Assembly: GCF_030718995.1 (NCBI RefSeq)
Contig: NZ_CP132204.1
Location: forward strand, 310,001-374,000
DNA from: Arthrobacter oryzae
GTDB taxonomy: Bacteria > Actinomycetota > Actinomycetes > Actinomycetales > Micrococcaceae
Reading direction: 5' to 3'
DNA: 64,000 nucleotides
Shown: piece after piece, positions 11,196-20,217 of the stretch
Layout of the letters: the number at the start of each line of letters is the position of its first letter
How positions within the stretch are numbered: position 1 is the stretch's first letter
Program-made: the position numbers and the translations under genes
The notes under the pieces: model-generated
The model's database searches: none
What the model was told of the DNA's origin: nothing
Seen by the model: the letters and a program-made list of their open reading frames with translations, nothing else

Positions 11196-12089
11196 GTGTG
11201 CCACAACTGCATTGCGGCTGCGGCGACCACGCCCAGCAGGCGTTCCGTCGCCAGGCTGCTGGCCGTCGGTGCCGGACTGACCGCCCTGTCAGCGTGCACG
11301 CCCGACGCCGGAACCCGGCCAACGCCATCGTCCTCGACGACTTCTTCACCCACTGCTTCACCCACCGCGACGACGTCGGCAAGTGCGGAGGCGTCCCCGG
11401 GGACCTCACCTGCGTCCGAACCGGCACCGGCGCCTACGCCGACCGCCGCGCCGACCCCCACGTCCCCCGCTGCCGGACTCGCCCGGCAGCATTCGCTGAC
11501 GGATCCGGCCAGCCCGTGGCTGGTGGTCAACAAGCACCGTCCGCTCTCCCCCGCCGACTATGTCCCGGCGGACCTGGTGCAGCCGAACGTTGCGCTGGCG
11601 GTTTCGGGCGAGGCCGCCCAGCTGAACAGCACGACGGCGGCTGCCGCGGAGCAGATGTTCGCCGCGGCGGCACGGGACGGCGTGGCCATGACCCTGGCCA
11701 GCGGCTACCGCTCCTACGGGACGCAGACGGCAACGTACAACAGCTATGTTGCCTCCCGGGGGCAGGCCGAGGCGGACACTGCCTCGGCCCGGCCGGGCTA
11801 CTCGGAGCACCAGACCGGCTGGGCCTTTGACATCGGCGACGGCGGCGGGGCGTGCGGTTTCCAGCCATGCTTCGCCGACCAGCCGGCCGCGGTGTGGGCA
11901 AAGGCCAACGCCCACCGCTTCGGCTTCGTGGTCCGGTATCCGTGGATGTTCCACCAGGTCACGGGCTACTACTACGAGTCCTGGCACCTGCGGTACATCG
12001 GAGTGGAGGCCGCGACGGACATGGCCAACCGCGGCATCGCCACGCTGGAGGAGTACTTCGGACTGGAAGCGGCACCGGGGTACTTGTAG
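11196..12089 (+). CDS. M15B (VanY-type) D-alanyl-D-alanine carboxypeptidase, probable lipoprotein
   Basis: 297 residues. The N-terminus has an Arg-rich stretch (TPSRRSVARLL), a hydrophobic core and a lipobox-like LSAC at about residue 33, so it is probably exported and lipid-anchored. A Ser/Thr/Pro/Ala-rich linker of about 65 residues should hold the enzyme off the membrane. The catalytic domain has SEHQTGWAFDIGD (Zn-binding His and Asp) and SWHLRYIG (third Zn ligand His), the MEROPS M15B pattern. Role: trims the terminal D-Ala of peptidoglycan stem peptides. GTG start 5 nt after the coaA stop. Confidence 0.88.
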   Translation: MCHNCIAAAATTPSRRSVARLLAVGAGLTALSACTPDAGTRPTPSSSTTSSPTASPTATTSASAEASPGTSPASEPAPAPTPTAAPTPTSPAAGLARQHSLTDPASPWLVVNKHRPLSPADYVPADLVQPNVALAVSGEAAQLNSTTAAAAEQMFAAAARDGVAMTLASGYRSYGTQTATYNSYVASRGQAEADTASARPGYSEHQTGWAFDIGDGGGACGFQPCFADQPAAVWAKANAHRFGFVVRYPWMFHQVTGYYYESWHLRYIGVEAATDMANRGIATLEEYFGLEAAPGYL

Positions 12090-12179
12090 GGCCTAAGGCT
12101 TGTGGGTGGTCCCCGACACACCCCGGGATATTACCGGGCCGTCACACTGTGTTTACAGCCCGGGTCTAGGCTGGGTCCC

Positions 12180-12575
12180 ATGTTGACCGGATTCAAGAAT
12201 TTCATCATGAAGGGCAACGTCGTAGACCTTGCCGTCGCAGTGGTCATGGGTGCCGCCTTCGGCGCTGTCGTGACCTCAATCGTCGAGGGCTTGCTGACTC
12301 CCCTGATCGGCCGCCTGTTCAGTGCCAAGGGCATTGAAGAAATGCAGTGGGAGGGGTTCATGTACGGCTCCGTCATCTCCTCCATCATTTCGTTCCTGCT
12401 GGTGGCAGCGGCCATCTACTTCGTGGTCATCATGCCGATGAACCACATGATCGAACGCCGCAACCGCCGGCTCGGTATTAATACCGAGGTCAAGGAAGAG
12501 GCCGCCGAAGACCCGCAGATCGCACTCCTCACCGAAATCCGCGACTCACTCCGGAGCGGCAGCTCCAGGGCGTAG
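12180..12575 (+). CDS. mscL: Large-conductance mechanosensitive channel MscL
   Basis: 131-residue inner-membrane channel that opens under high turgor to release osmolytes. The N-terminal amphipathic helix FKNFIMKGNVVDLAVAVVMG leads into TM1, and TM2 is near residues 68-90. The C-terminal cytoplasmic helix contains EEAAEDPQIALLTEIRD. I chose the ATG at 12180 over the longer open frame from 12102, because MLTGFKNFI is the standard MscL start. It converges with glmM; the bidirectional hairpin at 12591-12623 separates them. Confidence 0.96.
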   Translation: MLTGFKNFIMKGNVVDLAVAVVMGAAFGAVVTSIVEGLLTPLIGRLFSAKGIEEMQWEGFMYGSVISSIISFLLVAAAIYFVVIMPMNHMIERRNRRLGINTEVKEEAAEDPQIALLTEIRDSLRSGSSRA

Positions 12576-12590
12576 TTCCTTACGACAGCA

Positions 12591-12627
12591 AAGCGGTCCG
12601 CCCCCAGCAGGGGCGGACCGCTTTTTT
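12591..12627. terminator. Bidirectional Rho-independent terminator between mscL and glmM
   Basis: A perfect 14-bp stem (12591-12604 with 12610-12623) around a 5-nt loop is followed on the plus strand by six T. It lies between convergent mscL and glmM. On the minus strand the T run is only three bases, so termination of glmM there is probably weaker. Confidence 0.9.
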
Positions 12628-12659
12628 GCCTGCCTGGATTTGGTACGGCGGGGACCGGG

Positions 12660-14018
12660 TTAGGCGGCCGGCGCAACGGCCAGGCGTTCTTCCACCACGG
12701 CCGCAAGATGCTTGCAGATACGCTCGGCGGTGGGCATGTCGGCAGCCTCCACCATCACGCGCACCAGGGCTTCGGTTCCGGACGGGCGCAGGAGCACGCG
12801 GCCGGTCTCGCCGAGCTCCGCGGAGGCTTCAGCGACGGCGGCCAGGACACCCTCATCGGTGCCTGCCCGGGCCTTGTCCACGTTCTTGACGTTGATCATT
12901 AGCTGCGGAAGCTTGGTCATCACAGTGGCCAGTTCCTTCAGTGGCTTACCCGTAAGCGCCACCTGAGCCGCCAGCTGCAGGCCGGTCAGGAGGCCGTCGC
13001 CTGTGGTGGCATGATCGGCGAAGATCACGTGACCGGACTGTTCGCCGCCGAGGTTGTACCCGCCGTCGCGCATTTCCTCTAGGACGTAGCGGTCCCCCAC
13101 GGCGGTCTCCCGGATGGTGATGCCGGCGTTGCGGAGGGCGATCTTCAGACCGAGGTTGCTCATGACGGTGGCCACCAGGACGTTGTCCTTGAGCTTGCCC
13201 GATTCCTTCAGCGCCAGGGCGAGGATGGCCATGATCTGGTCACCGTCCACTTCGTTGCCTTCATGGTCGATTGCCAGGCACCGGTCGGCGTCGCCGTCGT
13301 GGGCGATGCCCAGGTCGGCGCCGTGTTCCACCACGGCACGCTGCAGGGCGCCGAGGTGGGTCGAGCCCACGCCGTCGTTGATATTCAGGCCGTCGGGCTC
13401 AGCACCGATGACCACGATTTCGGCGCCGGCGTCGTTGAAGAGCTGCGGTGAACAGCCGCTGGCAGCGCCGTGGGCGCAGTCCAGGACTACCTTCAGCCCG
13501 TCGAGCCGGTGCGGCAGCGTTCCGAGCAGGTGGACAATGTAGCGGTCCTCCGCGTCGGAGAAGGTCTGGATGCGGCCTACATCGCTCCCTGTGGGCCTGA
13601 CCGGTTCCTTGCTCATCTGCGCCTCGATGGCGTCTTCCACCTCGTCAGGCAGCTTCTGGCCGCCCCTGGCAAAGAATTTGATGCCGTTGTCCGGCGCCGG
13701 GTTGTGCGACGCGGAGATCATGACACCGAAGTCGGCGTTGAGGTCGGCCACCAGGTAGGCGGCGGCGGGCGTGGGGAGCACGCCGGCGTCGTAAACGTCG
13801 ATGCCCGAGCTGGAGAGCCCCGCCGAGACGGCTGCCGAGATGAATTCGCCACTGGCACGCGGATCGCGGGCCACGACGGCTCGCGGGCGGCTACCGTTCG
13901 TGCTGCGTTCGTGGCCGAGTACGACGGCGGCCGCTTGCGCCAGCTGCATCGCCAGCTCTGCTGTGAGCAGGCCGTTAGCCAGGCCCCGGACACCATCTGT
14001 TCCAAATAATCTAGACAT
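12660..14018 (-). CDS. glmM: Phosphoglucosamine mutase GlmM
   Basis: 452-residue alpha-D-phosphohexomutase that interconverts glucosamine-6-P and glucosamine-1-P on the way to UDP-GlcNAc. It starts [12 protein letters not shown]. The phosphoserine loop is [16 protein letters not shown], the metal-binding loop is DGDADRCLA, the sugar loop is GGEQSGH, and the C-terminal phosphate-binding segment is [12 protein letters not shown]. The ATG at 14018 was preferred to the longer open frame (to 14096) because the family starts here. It is separate from glmS but in the same pathway. Confidence 0.97.
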   Translation of the reverse strand: MSRLFGTDGVRGLANGLLTAELAMQLAQAAAVVLGHERSTNGSRPRAVVARDPRASGEFISAAVSAGLSSSGIDVYDAGVLPTPAAAYLVADLNADFGVMISASHNPAPDNGIKFFARGGQKLPDEVEDAIEAQMSKEPVRPTGSDVGRIQTFSDAEDRYIVHLLGTLPHRLDGLKVVLDCAHGAASGCSPQLFNDAGAEIVVIGAEPDGLNINDGVGSTHLGALQRAVVEHGADLGIAHDGDADRCLAIDHEGNEVDGDQIMAILALALKESGKLKDNVLVATVMSNLGLKIALRNAGITIRETAVGDRYVLEEMRDGGYNLGGEQSGHVIFADHATTGDGLLTGLQLAAQVALTGKPLKELATVMTKLPQLMINVKNVDKARAGTDEGVLAAVAEASAELGETGRVLLRPSGTEALVRVMVEAADMPTAERICKHLAAVVEERLAVAPAA

Positions 14019-14136
14019 CGGGTCAAGTTTAGACGATGGACCTGCCGGTGCCGTCTTTGGCTCGCACCACCGCACTGCACAGTGGCACTGCACCAAGGGC
14101 CGGGCACCACGGGCCGACTGTCTTTCTTAACGGCGA

Positions 14137-14168
14137 AAGCCCGCCCCGCCGAGTGGCGGGACGGGCTT
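14137..14168 (-). terminator. Hairpin terminator after rplM-rpsI
   Basis: A 14-bp stem with one wobble pair (14137-14150 with 14155-14168) and a 4-nt loop lies just downstream of the rpsI stop. A short T run follows on the minus strand. Confidence 0.7.
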
Positions 14169-14181
14169 CCGGGAAGCGGAT

Positions 14182-14688
14182 TTAGCGCTTGGAGTACTGC
14201 TGAGCCTTGCGGGCCTTCTTGAGACCAGCCTTCTTACGCTCGATGACGCGTGCGTCACGGGTAAGGTAGCCGGCCTTCTTCAGCGTGGCGCGGTTGTTCT
14301 CGACGTCGATCTCGTTCAGTGAACGGGCGATGCCGAGACGCAGCGCACCGGCCTGGCCGGAGGGGCCGCCGCCGTGGATGCGGGCGATGACGTCGTAGGC
14401 GCCGTCAAGATCGAGGATCTTGAAGGGCTCGTTGACGTCCTGCTGGTGCAGCTTGTTCGGGAAGTAGTTCGCCAGCTCGCGGCCGTTGATGGTCCACTTG
14501 CCGGAGCCGGGCACAACGCGAACGCGTGCAACAGCTTCCTTGCGGCGGCCAACAGCTGCGCCGGCAACGGTCAGTGCCGGGCGCTCCTTCTTCGGCGCAG
14601 CAGCTTCAGCAGCTCCGCTTTCCGAGGTGTAGCTGGTCAGGGTTTCCTCTGCCTCAACGGCTTCGGTGGTCTCTTCGTTCTGAGCCAC
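14182..14688 (-). CDS. rpsI: 30S ribosomal protein S9
   Basis: 168 residues. The conserved S9 core begins at [14 protein letters not shown], includes [19 protein letters not shown] and ends in the Lys/Arg-rich tail reaching the P site ([12 protein letters not shown]). An acidic, low-complexity N-terminal extension of about 45 residues is longer than in E. coli S9 (130 aa). GTG start after AAGGAG. It is 38 nt downstream of rplM, the usual pair. Confidence 0.97.
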   Translation of the reverse strand: MAQNEETTEAVEAEETLTSYTSESGAAEAAAPKKERPALTVAGAAVGRRKEAVARVRVVPGSGKWTINGRELANYFPNKLHQQDVNEPFKILDLDGAYDVIARIHGGGPSGQAGALRLGIARSLNEIDVENNRATLKKAGYLTRDARVIERKKAGLKKARKAQQYSKR

Positions 14689-14726
14689 GGTTCTCCTTGT
14701 ATAGATAAGTTGTTTGGTGGCCAGGA

Positions 14727-15170
14727 CTACTGGGCGACCTGGGAAATTTCGAAAGTCTTGGGCTGCTGGGCGGCGTGCGGGTGCTCTGCACCGCGGTAAA
14801 CCTTCAGCTTGCCCAGCTGCTGTGCAGCGAGGGAGTTCTTCGGGAGCATGCCCTTGATGGCCTTCTCCACGGCGCGGACCGGGTTGGATTCCAGCAGCTC
14901 CGCGTAGTTGACGGAGGTCAGGCCGCCCGGGTAGCCGGAGTGGCGGTAAGCGCGCTTCTGCTCGAGCTTGGCGCCGGTGAGGGCGACCTTCTCGGCGTTG
15001 ATGATGATGACGAAATCGCCCATGTCCATGTGGGGAGCGAAGGTGGCCTTGTGCTTGCCGCGCAGCAGGATTGCGGTCTGGCTGGCGAGACGACCAAGGA
15101 CAACGTCGGTGGCGTCAATGACGTGCCACTGGCGGTTGATATCGCCGGGCTTCGGGGTGTACGTACGCAC
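14727..15170 (-). CDS. rplM: 50S ribosomal protein L13
   Basis: 147 residues after choosing GTG at 15170, which gives the family start [17 protein letters not shown] and has GAGG eight bases upstream. An open frame continues to 15215 but adds residues not seen in L13. Core motifs are [21 protein letters not shown] and the RHSGYPGG loop. L13 is an early 23S rRNA-assembly protein and pairs with S9 (rpsI) downstream. Confidence 0.96.
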   Translation of the reverse strand: MRTYTPKPGDINRQWHVIDATDVVLGRLASQTAILLRGKHKATFAPHMDMGDFVIIINAEKVALTGAKLEQKRAYRHSGYPGGLTSVNYAELLESNPVRAVEKAIKGMLPKNSLAAQQLGKLKVYRGAEHPHAAQQPKTFEISQVAQ

Positions 15171-15493
15171 GGTGTTTGCCTCGTTCTTGTTCTGGCGTTC
15201 TTGTTTAGGTGTCACGTAAGCGTGTGCACCTACTATCTATGCGCTACCGGAACAGAGGTGAGGGCTCTATGAATCCAGTGGTCCAGACGTCTCGAATGTG
15301 CCCGAGGAGTAGTTATCCTGCAACCGGATTCTCAGCGGGCACGCATCATCGAGAAAGGACACGCACAACGACTATCAAGAATAGCGGGTACTGAGGCCGC
15401 TGGTCAAAATAGGCTCTACGTAGCCAGCCTGCGCCGGTTCCTGCCCGGGGCCCGCAGCGAGAATCACGAACAACTTGGAGCTGAGGTGCCCCG
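15171..15493. other. Intergenic region between divergent rplM and the Tad peptidase gene
   Basis: 323 bp without a convincing gene. It should hold the promoters of rplM-rpsI (minus) and of the prepilin peptidase (plus). I could not identify a -35/-10 pair with confidence on either strand, and I see no strong inverted repeat. Confidence 0.6.
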
Positions 15494-16186
15494 TTGACTG
15501 AATTGCCCCCGGTTGCCCCGCTGGTAATCGCCTGCGCCCTCCTTGGTCTTGCCGCGGCTCCCCTCGCCCTCCAGGTCACGCGGAGACTGCTGCCCGCCCT
15601 TGAGCTGGGGCACGTCCGCTGGCACGGTGCTGCCGGCGCCGTTGGCACCGCACTGCTGTGCGGGGCGATGGCCTGGCGATTCGGCTGGTCCTGGGTACTG
15701 CCGGCCTTCCTATTCCTCTGCGCAGCTGGCCTTTTACTCTCCCGGATCGACCTTCAGCACAAGCTTTTGCCCAACAGGATGGTCGTTCCCACGCTTGGGG
15801 TCGGGCTTTTGCTGCTGCTTTGGGACGCCGCTATGAGCCAGCGATGGGGAAATCTGTTGGTAGCAGCCATCGGATGCGCCGTAACTTTCGTGGTTTACCT
15901 GATTTTGGCCCTTATTTCTCCCCGCGGAATGGGGATGGGCGACGTAAAGCTCTCAGCACCACTTGGTTTGTACTTGGGCTACCTCTCTATTGGCCACTTG
16001 ATACTGGGTATAGCCCTTGGTTTTATTGTGGGCGCAGTGACCAGTGTGATCCTTGTTACAAGCGGATTTGCGGGGCGGAAGACCTCAGTTCCCTTCGGTC
16101 CGTCCATGTTCCTGGGCTGCATACTGGCAGTGCTCTGGGGCAACGAGATCGGCCGGGTTCTCCTGCCCTCTGTGTTCCCCCGCTAG
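15494..16186 (+). CDS. tadV: A24-type prepilin peptidase (TadV/CpaA-like)
   Basis: 230-residue integral membrane aspartyl protease with about six to seven hydrophobic segments. The two catalytic Asp lie in SRIDLQHKLLPN (D85) and GMGMGDVKL (D149), the A24 signature. No Cys-rich N-methyltransferase domain is present, as is usual in Tad systems. It should cut the leader of Flp pilins and of the pilin-like TadE/TadG after Gly. TTG start preceded by GAGG. It is the only such peptidase in the window, so both Tad loci may depend on it. Confidence 0.88.
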   Translation: MTELPPVAPLVIACALLGLAAAPLALQVTRRLLPALELGHVRWHGAAGAVGTALLCGAMAWRFGWSWVLPAFLFLCAAGLLLSRIDLQHKLLPNRMVVPTLGVGLLLLLWDAAMSQRWGNLLVAAIGCAVTFVVYLILALISPRGMGMGDVKLSAPLGLYLGYLSIGHLILGIALGFIVGAVTSVILVTSGFAGRKTSVPFGPSMFLGCILAVLWGNEIGRVLLPSVFPR

Positions 16187-16198
16187 CCGTTTCCGAGT

Positions 16199-16254
16199 AC
16201 ACCAAGTAGTCGCGTACTTGGGTAGCGGGAATAAAGGGCTGTAACACCAAGTAG
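16199..16254. repeat. Repeated 11-mer and inverted repeat upstream of the first flp
   Basis: ACACCAAGTAG occurs at 16199-16209 and again at 16244-16254. The first copy is also half of an inverted repeat, CCAAGTA (16202-16208) with TACTTGG (16215-16221). The layout is operator-like and lies about 160-210 bp before the flp ATG. The binding protein is unknown. Confidence 0.45.
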
Positions 16255-16295
16255 ACAGCCGATTCCGGTGTCAAAAAGACGAGTACATCCACTCA

Positions 16296-16325
16296 TTGTG
16301 TGGCTATTTGTGACTCCTGTATTCC
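16296..16325 (+). promoter_or_regulatory. Candidate promoter of the first Tad operon
   Basis: TTGTGT (16296-16301) and TATTCC (16320-16325) with an 18-bp spacer, about 87 bp before the flp ATG at 16412. The match to consensus is partial. Confidence 0.28.
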
Positions 16326-16411
16326 TTAGTGCATCGAAGTTCCAGCAACACCTTCTTGGGGGGAGCGGGGAATTCGAAGCCAATTCAGCACTCACAAAAA
16401 GGAACACGAAA

Positions 16412-16606
16412 ATGAACTCTGCACTGGTCTCCATGGTTGCTTTTATCGCCGGCGTCAAGACCCGCCTCACCCGGGAAGAGAAGGGCGCCACGATGGTTGA
16501 GTACGGCCTGATGGTCGCACTCATCGCAGTCGTCGTCATCGCAGCCCTCCTCATCCTGGGCCCGGCCATCGCCAACCTCTTCACGGGTGTCGCAGGCAAC
16601 CTGTAG
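16412..16606 (+). CDS. flp: Flp-type major pilin, first Tad locus
   Basis: 64-residue type IVb prepilin. A charged leader ends TREEKG and is cut before ATMVEYG, giving Glu at mature position 5 followed by Tyr, the Flp signature. One hydrophobic helix of about 20 residues follows and the protein ends soon after. ATG at 16412 follows AAAGGA; the longer upstream open frame has no pilin character. It is first in the order flp-tadE-tadG-cpaB-tadZ-tadA-tadB-tadC. Confidence 0.92.
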   Translation: MNSALVSMVAFIAGVKTRLTREEKGATMVEYGLMVALIAVVVIAALLILGPAIANLFTGVAGNL

Positions 16607-16716
16607 CCCGCACCCTCGGTATTGCCTCTGTTCCGGTGGCGGCAGTCGCCGCCACCGGAACAGTTGCATTTCCGGGCAATCCGCCAATGGAAAACGAAGT
16701 GTCTGGGGAGACCGTC

Positions 16717-17124
16717 GTGAAATCAAAAAAGAAAGAACGCGGGGCCGTGGCAGTGGAAATGGCAATTGTCCTTCCCGTGCTGCTGTTGCTGGTCATCGGC
16801 ATTATGGAATTCGGGCGGGCCCTGAACGTTCAGGTGTCGCTCACCCAGGCAGCGCGCGAAGGCGCCCGCCATGCCGCCATCCATTACGACGACGGCTCTC
16901 TCGACGTCGCCGGGACCGCCGCCGCCGCCGCGCCATCTCTGGCGGGCCTGGGCATGGGGGTCACAAGCAACGCCGGGAGCTGCTCGGAGGGGTCCGACGT
17001 CACAGTCACAACGAGCCTGACCCTTCCATCCTTGTCCGGCTTCCTTGATGCCGGCTTCTTTGGCCAGCCGGTCATATTTCCCTTGAACATGACGGGAGTA
17101 GGGGTGATGAGATGCGGTGGCTGA
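16717..17124 (+). CDS. tadE: TadE-like pseudopilin, first Tad locus
   Basis: 135 residues from the GTG at 16717, which has GGGGAG upstream; an ATG at 16687 would add ten residues. The N-terminus KKKERG then AVAVEMAIVLP is a pilin-like leader with Glu at mature position 5. A single transmembrane helix and FGRALNVQVSLTQAAREGARHA are typical of the TadE domain. The periplasm-facing part is about 80 residues with two Cys. It overlaps the next gene by 13 bp. Minor pseudopilin needed for Flp pilus assembly. Confidence 0.88.
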   Translation: MKSKKKERGAVAVEMAIVLPVLLLLVIGIMEFGRALNVQVSLTQAAREGARHAAIHYDDGSLDVAGTAAAAAPSLAGLGMGVTSNAGSCSEGSDVTVTTSLTLPSLSGFLDAGFFGQPVIFPLNMTGVGVMRCGG

Positions 17125-18176
17125 CAGCGCGTCGCAGCAGCAAAGGCCGGCATGTCGCCACCACTGGCACCGGCGGTTCTGACAACGAGCGCGGAGCGGC
17201 AACTATCTTTGTGGCCCTCCTGCTCGTCGTCCTGATGGGTTTCGCAGCCATCGCCGTCGACGTGGGTGCCATGTACGCGGAAAAGGCGCAGCTTCAGACG
17301 GGCGCCGACTCGTCCGCCCTGGCCATCGCGGGCGACTGCGCCAACGGAGCGTGCGGGGATGTGAACGCAACCGGCCAGTTCCTGGCCAACTCCAACAGCA
17401 ATGACAGCTCCAGTGGCGTCACCTCCATCACCTTCCCAAGTGCCACGACGGTTCGCGTTGAAACCAACACCCGCGATGCCGGCTCCGGAGCAAACACCTT
17501 CTCGCTTTTCTTCGCCAGGGTCATGGGGTTTGAAACCACCGACATCCGGGCAGTGGCCGAGGCCACCTGGGGCGCACCGAATGAGGCTACGACGCTGCCC
17601 TGGACCATCAGCCAGTGCGTCTTCGAGCAGTACCTTTCGCCGAGCCAGCTGGCGGAACTGAACTCGACCGGAGAATTCACCGGCGATCCCATCCCGACCC
17701 ACATCCTCCTCCGCTACGACGAAAACACTCCGGACTACCCGGGCTGCGTCCCGCAAAACGGCTACGCCGAGGGTGGCTTCGGCTGGCTGGACCGGGACAC
17801 CGGATGCTCGGCGGACATCAATATCGCCGAATCAGAGATCGGTAACGACCCGGGCAATGACTTCCCGAGCGAATGCACAGGAATAATCGCCACCCTGTTG
17901 GAGGAGCCTATCCTCATCCCGATCTTCAGCACCGCGTCTGGCAACGGCCAGCACGCTACGTACGGTCTGGTCGGGTTCATTGCCTTCCAAGTCACCGGCT
18001 ACAAGTTTGGCGGCGGTCCGTCACTCACAAACCTGGACCCCGCAGCGCCCTCGTGCACCGGCAACTGCCGGGGCATCCAGGGCTATTTCACCCGCTACGT
18101 CTCCCTGGATGAGGGTCTGGCATCGAGCGGTGGAAACCCCAACTACGGAGCGTCATCAGTCTGGCTTTCGAAATAG
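17112..18176 (+). CDS. TadG-like Flp pilus assembly protein, first Tad locus
   Basis: 354 residues. The N-terminal membrane anchor NERGAATIFVALLLVVLMGFAA is followed by DVGAMYAEKAQLQTGADSSALA, the TadG/Flp-assembly N-terminal domain. The rest is an exported domain with several paired Cys. It ends in a segment, CxGxCRGIxGxFxxYVSL, also present in the paralogue at 26025-27071. No vWA MIDAS motif is visible, so it is a short actinobacterial TadG-like protein. Coupled to tadE by overlap. Confidence 0.82.
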   Translation: MRWLTARRSSKGRHVATTGTGGSDNERGAATIFVALLLVVLMGFAAIAVDVGAMYAEKAQLQTGADSSALAIAGDCANGACGDVNATGQFLANSNSNDSSSGVTSITFPSATTVRVETNTRDAGSGANTFSLFFARVMGFETTDIRAVAEATWGAPNEATTLPWTISQCVFEQYLSPSQLAELNSTGEFTGDPIPTHILLRYDENTPDYPGCVPQNGYAEGGFGWLDRDTGCSADINIAESEIGNDPGNDFPSECTGIIATLLEEPILIPIFSTASGNGQHATYGLVGFIAFQVTGYKFGGGPSLTNLDPAAPSCTGNCRGIQGYFTRYVSLDEGLASSGGNPNYGASSVWLSK

Positions 18177-18247
18177 CCGCTGAGTCCTCCGTAAGCGAAA
18201 CCGTCGCATCAAAAGTCGCACTAAGAAATCGACAAGGAGCTAGTCAA

Positions 18248-19018
18248 GTGAAATCACGCCTACTGGGAGGCATCGCAGCACTGCTGTTGGCAATCACCGG
18301 AACCGTACTACTGGTTGTATACGTTCAAGGGGCCGACAACAGGGCAGCGCAAGGTCTCGAACCCGTCAATGTCCTGGTTGTCAAAGAATCAATTCCCGCC
18401 GGAACCAAGGCTGAAGACCTCAACAACAAGGTCCAGCTCGAAGCGATACCCCAGGCCGCCGTACCGGAGGGGGCCATCGAAAGCCTGAGCGATTACAAGG
18501 GGAAGATTACCTCAGTGGGCCTGGAGCCCGGTGAGCAACTCCTTAAGGCTAGGCTCGTGGACCCCCGCGACCTCCTGCCCGGCACCGTGCCGGTACCTGA
18601 CGGTCTGGAAGAAGTTACCTTCCTCCTCGCACCCGAACGGATCCTTGGCGGCCGGCTCGAAGCTGGCGACAAGGTAACCGTCTACACCTCCTTCAAGTCC
18701 GAGGAAGAGATGCCGGCCGGCGCAAACGTTCCGGCCGAGGTCAAAGGGTGGAAACAGTCCACCGGCCTTCTCTTCCACGACGTCCTGGTGACCGCGGTTC
18801 AGAAAGCTGCACCGGAGACGGAAAAGAACTCCGGTGGCACCACGGAGAAGGGCATCGAAATGCCTAACGGATCCGCCTTTATCACCGTGGCCAGGAGCGA
18901 CGCCGATGCCGCCAAGCTCGTCTACGGCGCCGAATTCGGCACCATCTGGCTCGCCAAGCAGACCGATACATCCACCAAGAGCGATCCGCCGGTCACCACC
19001 TTTGGAGGGCTGTACTAA
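18248..19018 (+). CDS. cpaB: CpaB/RcpC-type Flp pilus assembly protein (SAF domain), first Tad locus
   Basis: 256 residues with one N-terminal transmembrane segment (about 5-27). A SAF-type domain follows, starting VNVLVVKESIPAGTKAEDL and continuing to GEQLLKARLVD. The C-terminal RcpC-like domain ends in VYGAEFGTIWLAKQ. GTG start with AAGGAG upstream. The stop TAA shares one base with the tadZ ATG (TAATG). Expected to act at the cell envelope as part of the Flp assembly or channel complex. Confidence 0.87.
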   Translation: MKSRLLGGIAALLLAITGTVLLVVYVQGADNRAAQGLEPVNVLVVKESIPAGTKAEDLNNKVQLEAIPQAAVPEGAIESLSDYKGKITSVGLEPGEQLLKARLVDPRDLLPGTVPVPDGLEEVTFLLAPERILGGRLEAGDKVTVYTSFKSEEEMPAGANVPAEVKGWKQSTGLLFHDVLVTAVQKAAPETEKNSGGTTEKGIEMPNGSAFITVARSDADAAKLVYGAEFGTIWLAKQTDTSTKSDPPVTTFGGLY

Positions 19019-20217
19019 TGAGCCGGTTTGTGGCTATCACGGCAGTCCGGGACTTCGAGGGGCGCATCCGGCAAGCAATCACAGGGGCGCTGCACGGTGA
19101 GCTGCAAACGCTCACGCCGGACGTTCTCTCCGGCGGACCGGATGACGTCTTCGCGCAACTCAACGGGGCCCCGCCGGAGGTTCTGATTCTCGGCCCCGGC
19201 GTCGCCCCCGAGGATGCCCTGAAGCTCGCAACCGTCTTCGATCTCCAGTACCCCGAGGTAAGCCTGCTCCTGGTCGCCGAGCCCACGCCGGACCTGGTAC
19301 TCCGGGCCATGCATTCAGGTATCCGTGACGTCGTCACCCCGGAAATCGTGGTCAACGACCTGCGGGTGCTCCTTGAACGGGCCTGCCTCGCCTCAGCCAG
19401 CCGCCGGCGCGGCATGGCCCCGGCGGCGGAATCGGGCCAGCAACGCGGACGGGTGATTGCAGTCATGTCACCCAAGGGCGGCGTCGGCAAAACCACGGTA
19501 GCTACCAACCTGGCCATCGGCCTTGGCCAGGTGGCGCCCATGGGGGTGGTGATTGTCGATCTCGACCTGCAGTTCGGGGACGTTGCATCGGGGTTGTTGC
19601 TGGAACCGGAACACTCCATCACAGAGGCCGTGCACGGCGCTGCTTCCCAGGACTCCATGGTTTTGAAAGCGTTCCTCACGGTTCACCCGGCAGGCATCTA
19701 CGCCCTGTGCGCTCCCCGGACACCTGCGGAATCTGACTACATCACTGCCGATCATGTCAGCCGGCTCATCAACCAGCTGGCAAGCGAGTTCAAATACGTG
19801 GTGGTCGACACCGCACCAGGTCTCGGCGAGCACGTGCTGGCGACGCTGGAGCTGGCAACTGACGGTGTGTGGGTTTGCGGGATGGACGTTCCGAGCGTCC
19901 GTGGCCTTCGCAAGTGCTTCACCGTGCTGAAGGACCTGCAGCTGCTCCCACAGGGCCGGCACACCGTGCTCAACTTCGCCGACCGTAAGAGCGGCCTCTC
20001 GGTGCAGGACGTCGAAGCGACCATCGGTGTCCCGATCGATACCGTGATTCCGCGGTCACGCACCCTTCCGTTTACCACCAATCGCGGCGTCCCGGTGTTG
20101 CAGAGCTCCACCAGGGACGCCGCCTCGAAGGGCCTCAAAAAGCTGGTGGACCGATTCGATCCCGCCTGGGTGTCCTCCACCCACAACAAACTGCACCGAA
20201 GGGTGGTTGTGTCATGA
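19018..20217 (+). CDS. tadZ: TadZ/CpaE ParA-like ATPase, first Tad locus
   Basis: 399 residues. The N-terminal third is an atypical receiver-like domain (ILGPGVAPEDALKLATVF). The rest is a MinD/ParA-type ATPase with deviant Walker A SPKGGVGKTT, Walker A' DLDLQFGDVASG and VVVDTAPGLGEHVL. TadZ proteins place the pilus machine at the pole in other bacteria. The end overlaps the tadA start (ATGA). It has a close paralogue of identical length at 27839-29038. Confidence 0.92.
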   Translation: MSRFVAITAVRDFEGRIRQAITGALHGELQTLTPDVLSGGPDDVFAQLNGAPPEVLILGPGVAPEDALKLATVFDLQYPEVSLLLVAEPTPDLVLRAMHSGIRDVVTPEIVVNDLRVLLERACLASASRRRGMAPAAESGQQRGRVIAVMSPKGGVGKTTVATNLAIGLGQVAPMGVVIVDLDLQFGDVASGLLLEPEHSITEAVHGAASQDSMVLKAFLTVHPAGIYALCAPRTPAESDYITADHVSRLINQLASEFKYVVVDTAPGLGEHVLATLELATDGVWVCGMDVPSVRGLRKCFTVLKDLQLLPQGRHTVLNFADRKSGLSVQDVEATIGVPIDTVIPRSRTLPFTTNRGVPVLQSSTRDAASKGLKKLVDRFDPAWVSSTHNKLHRRVVVS

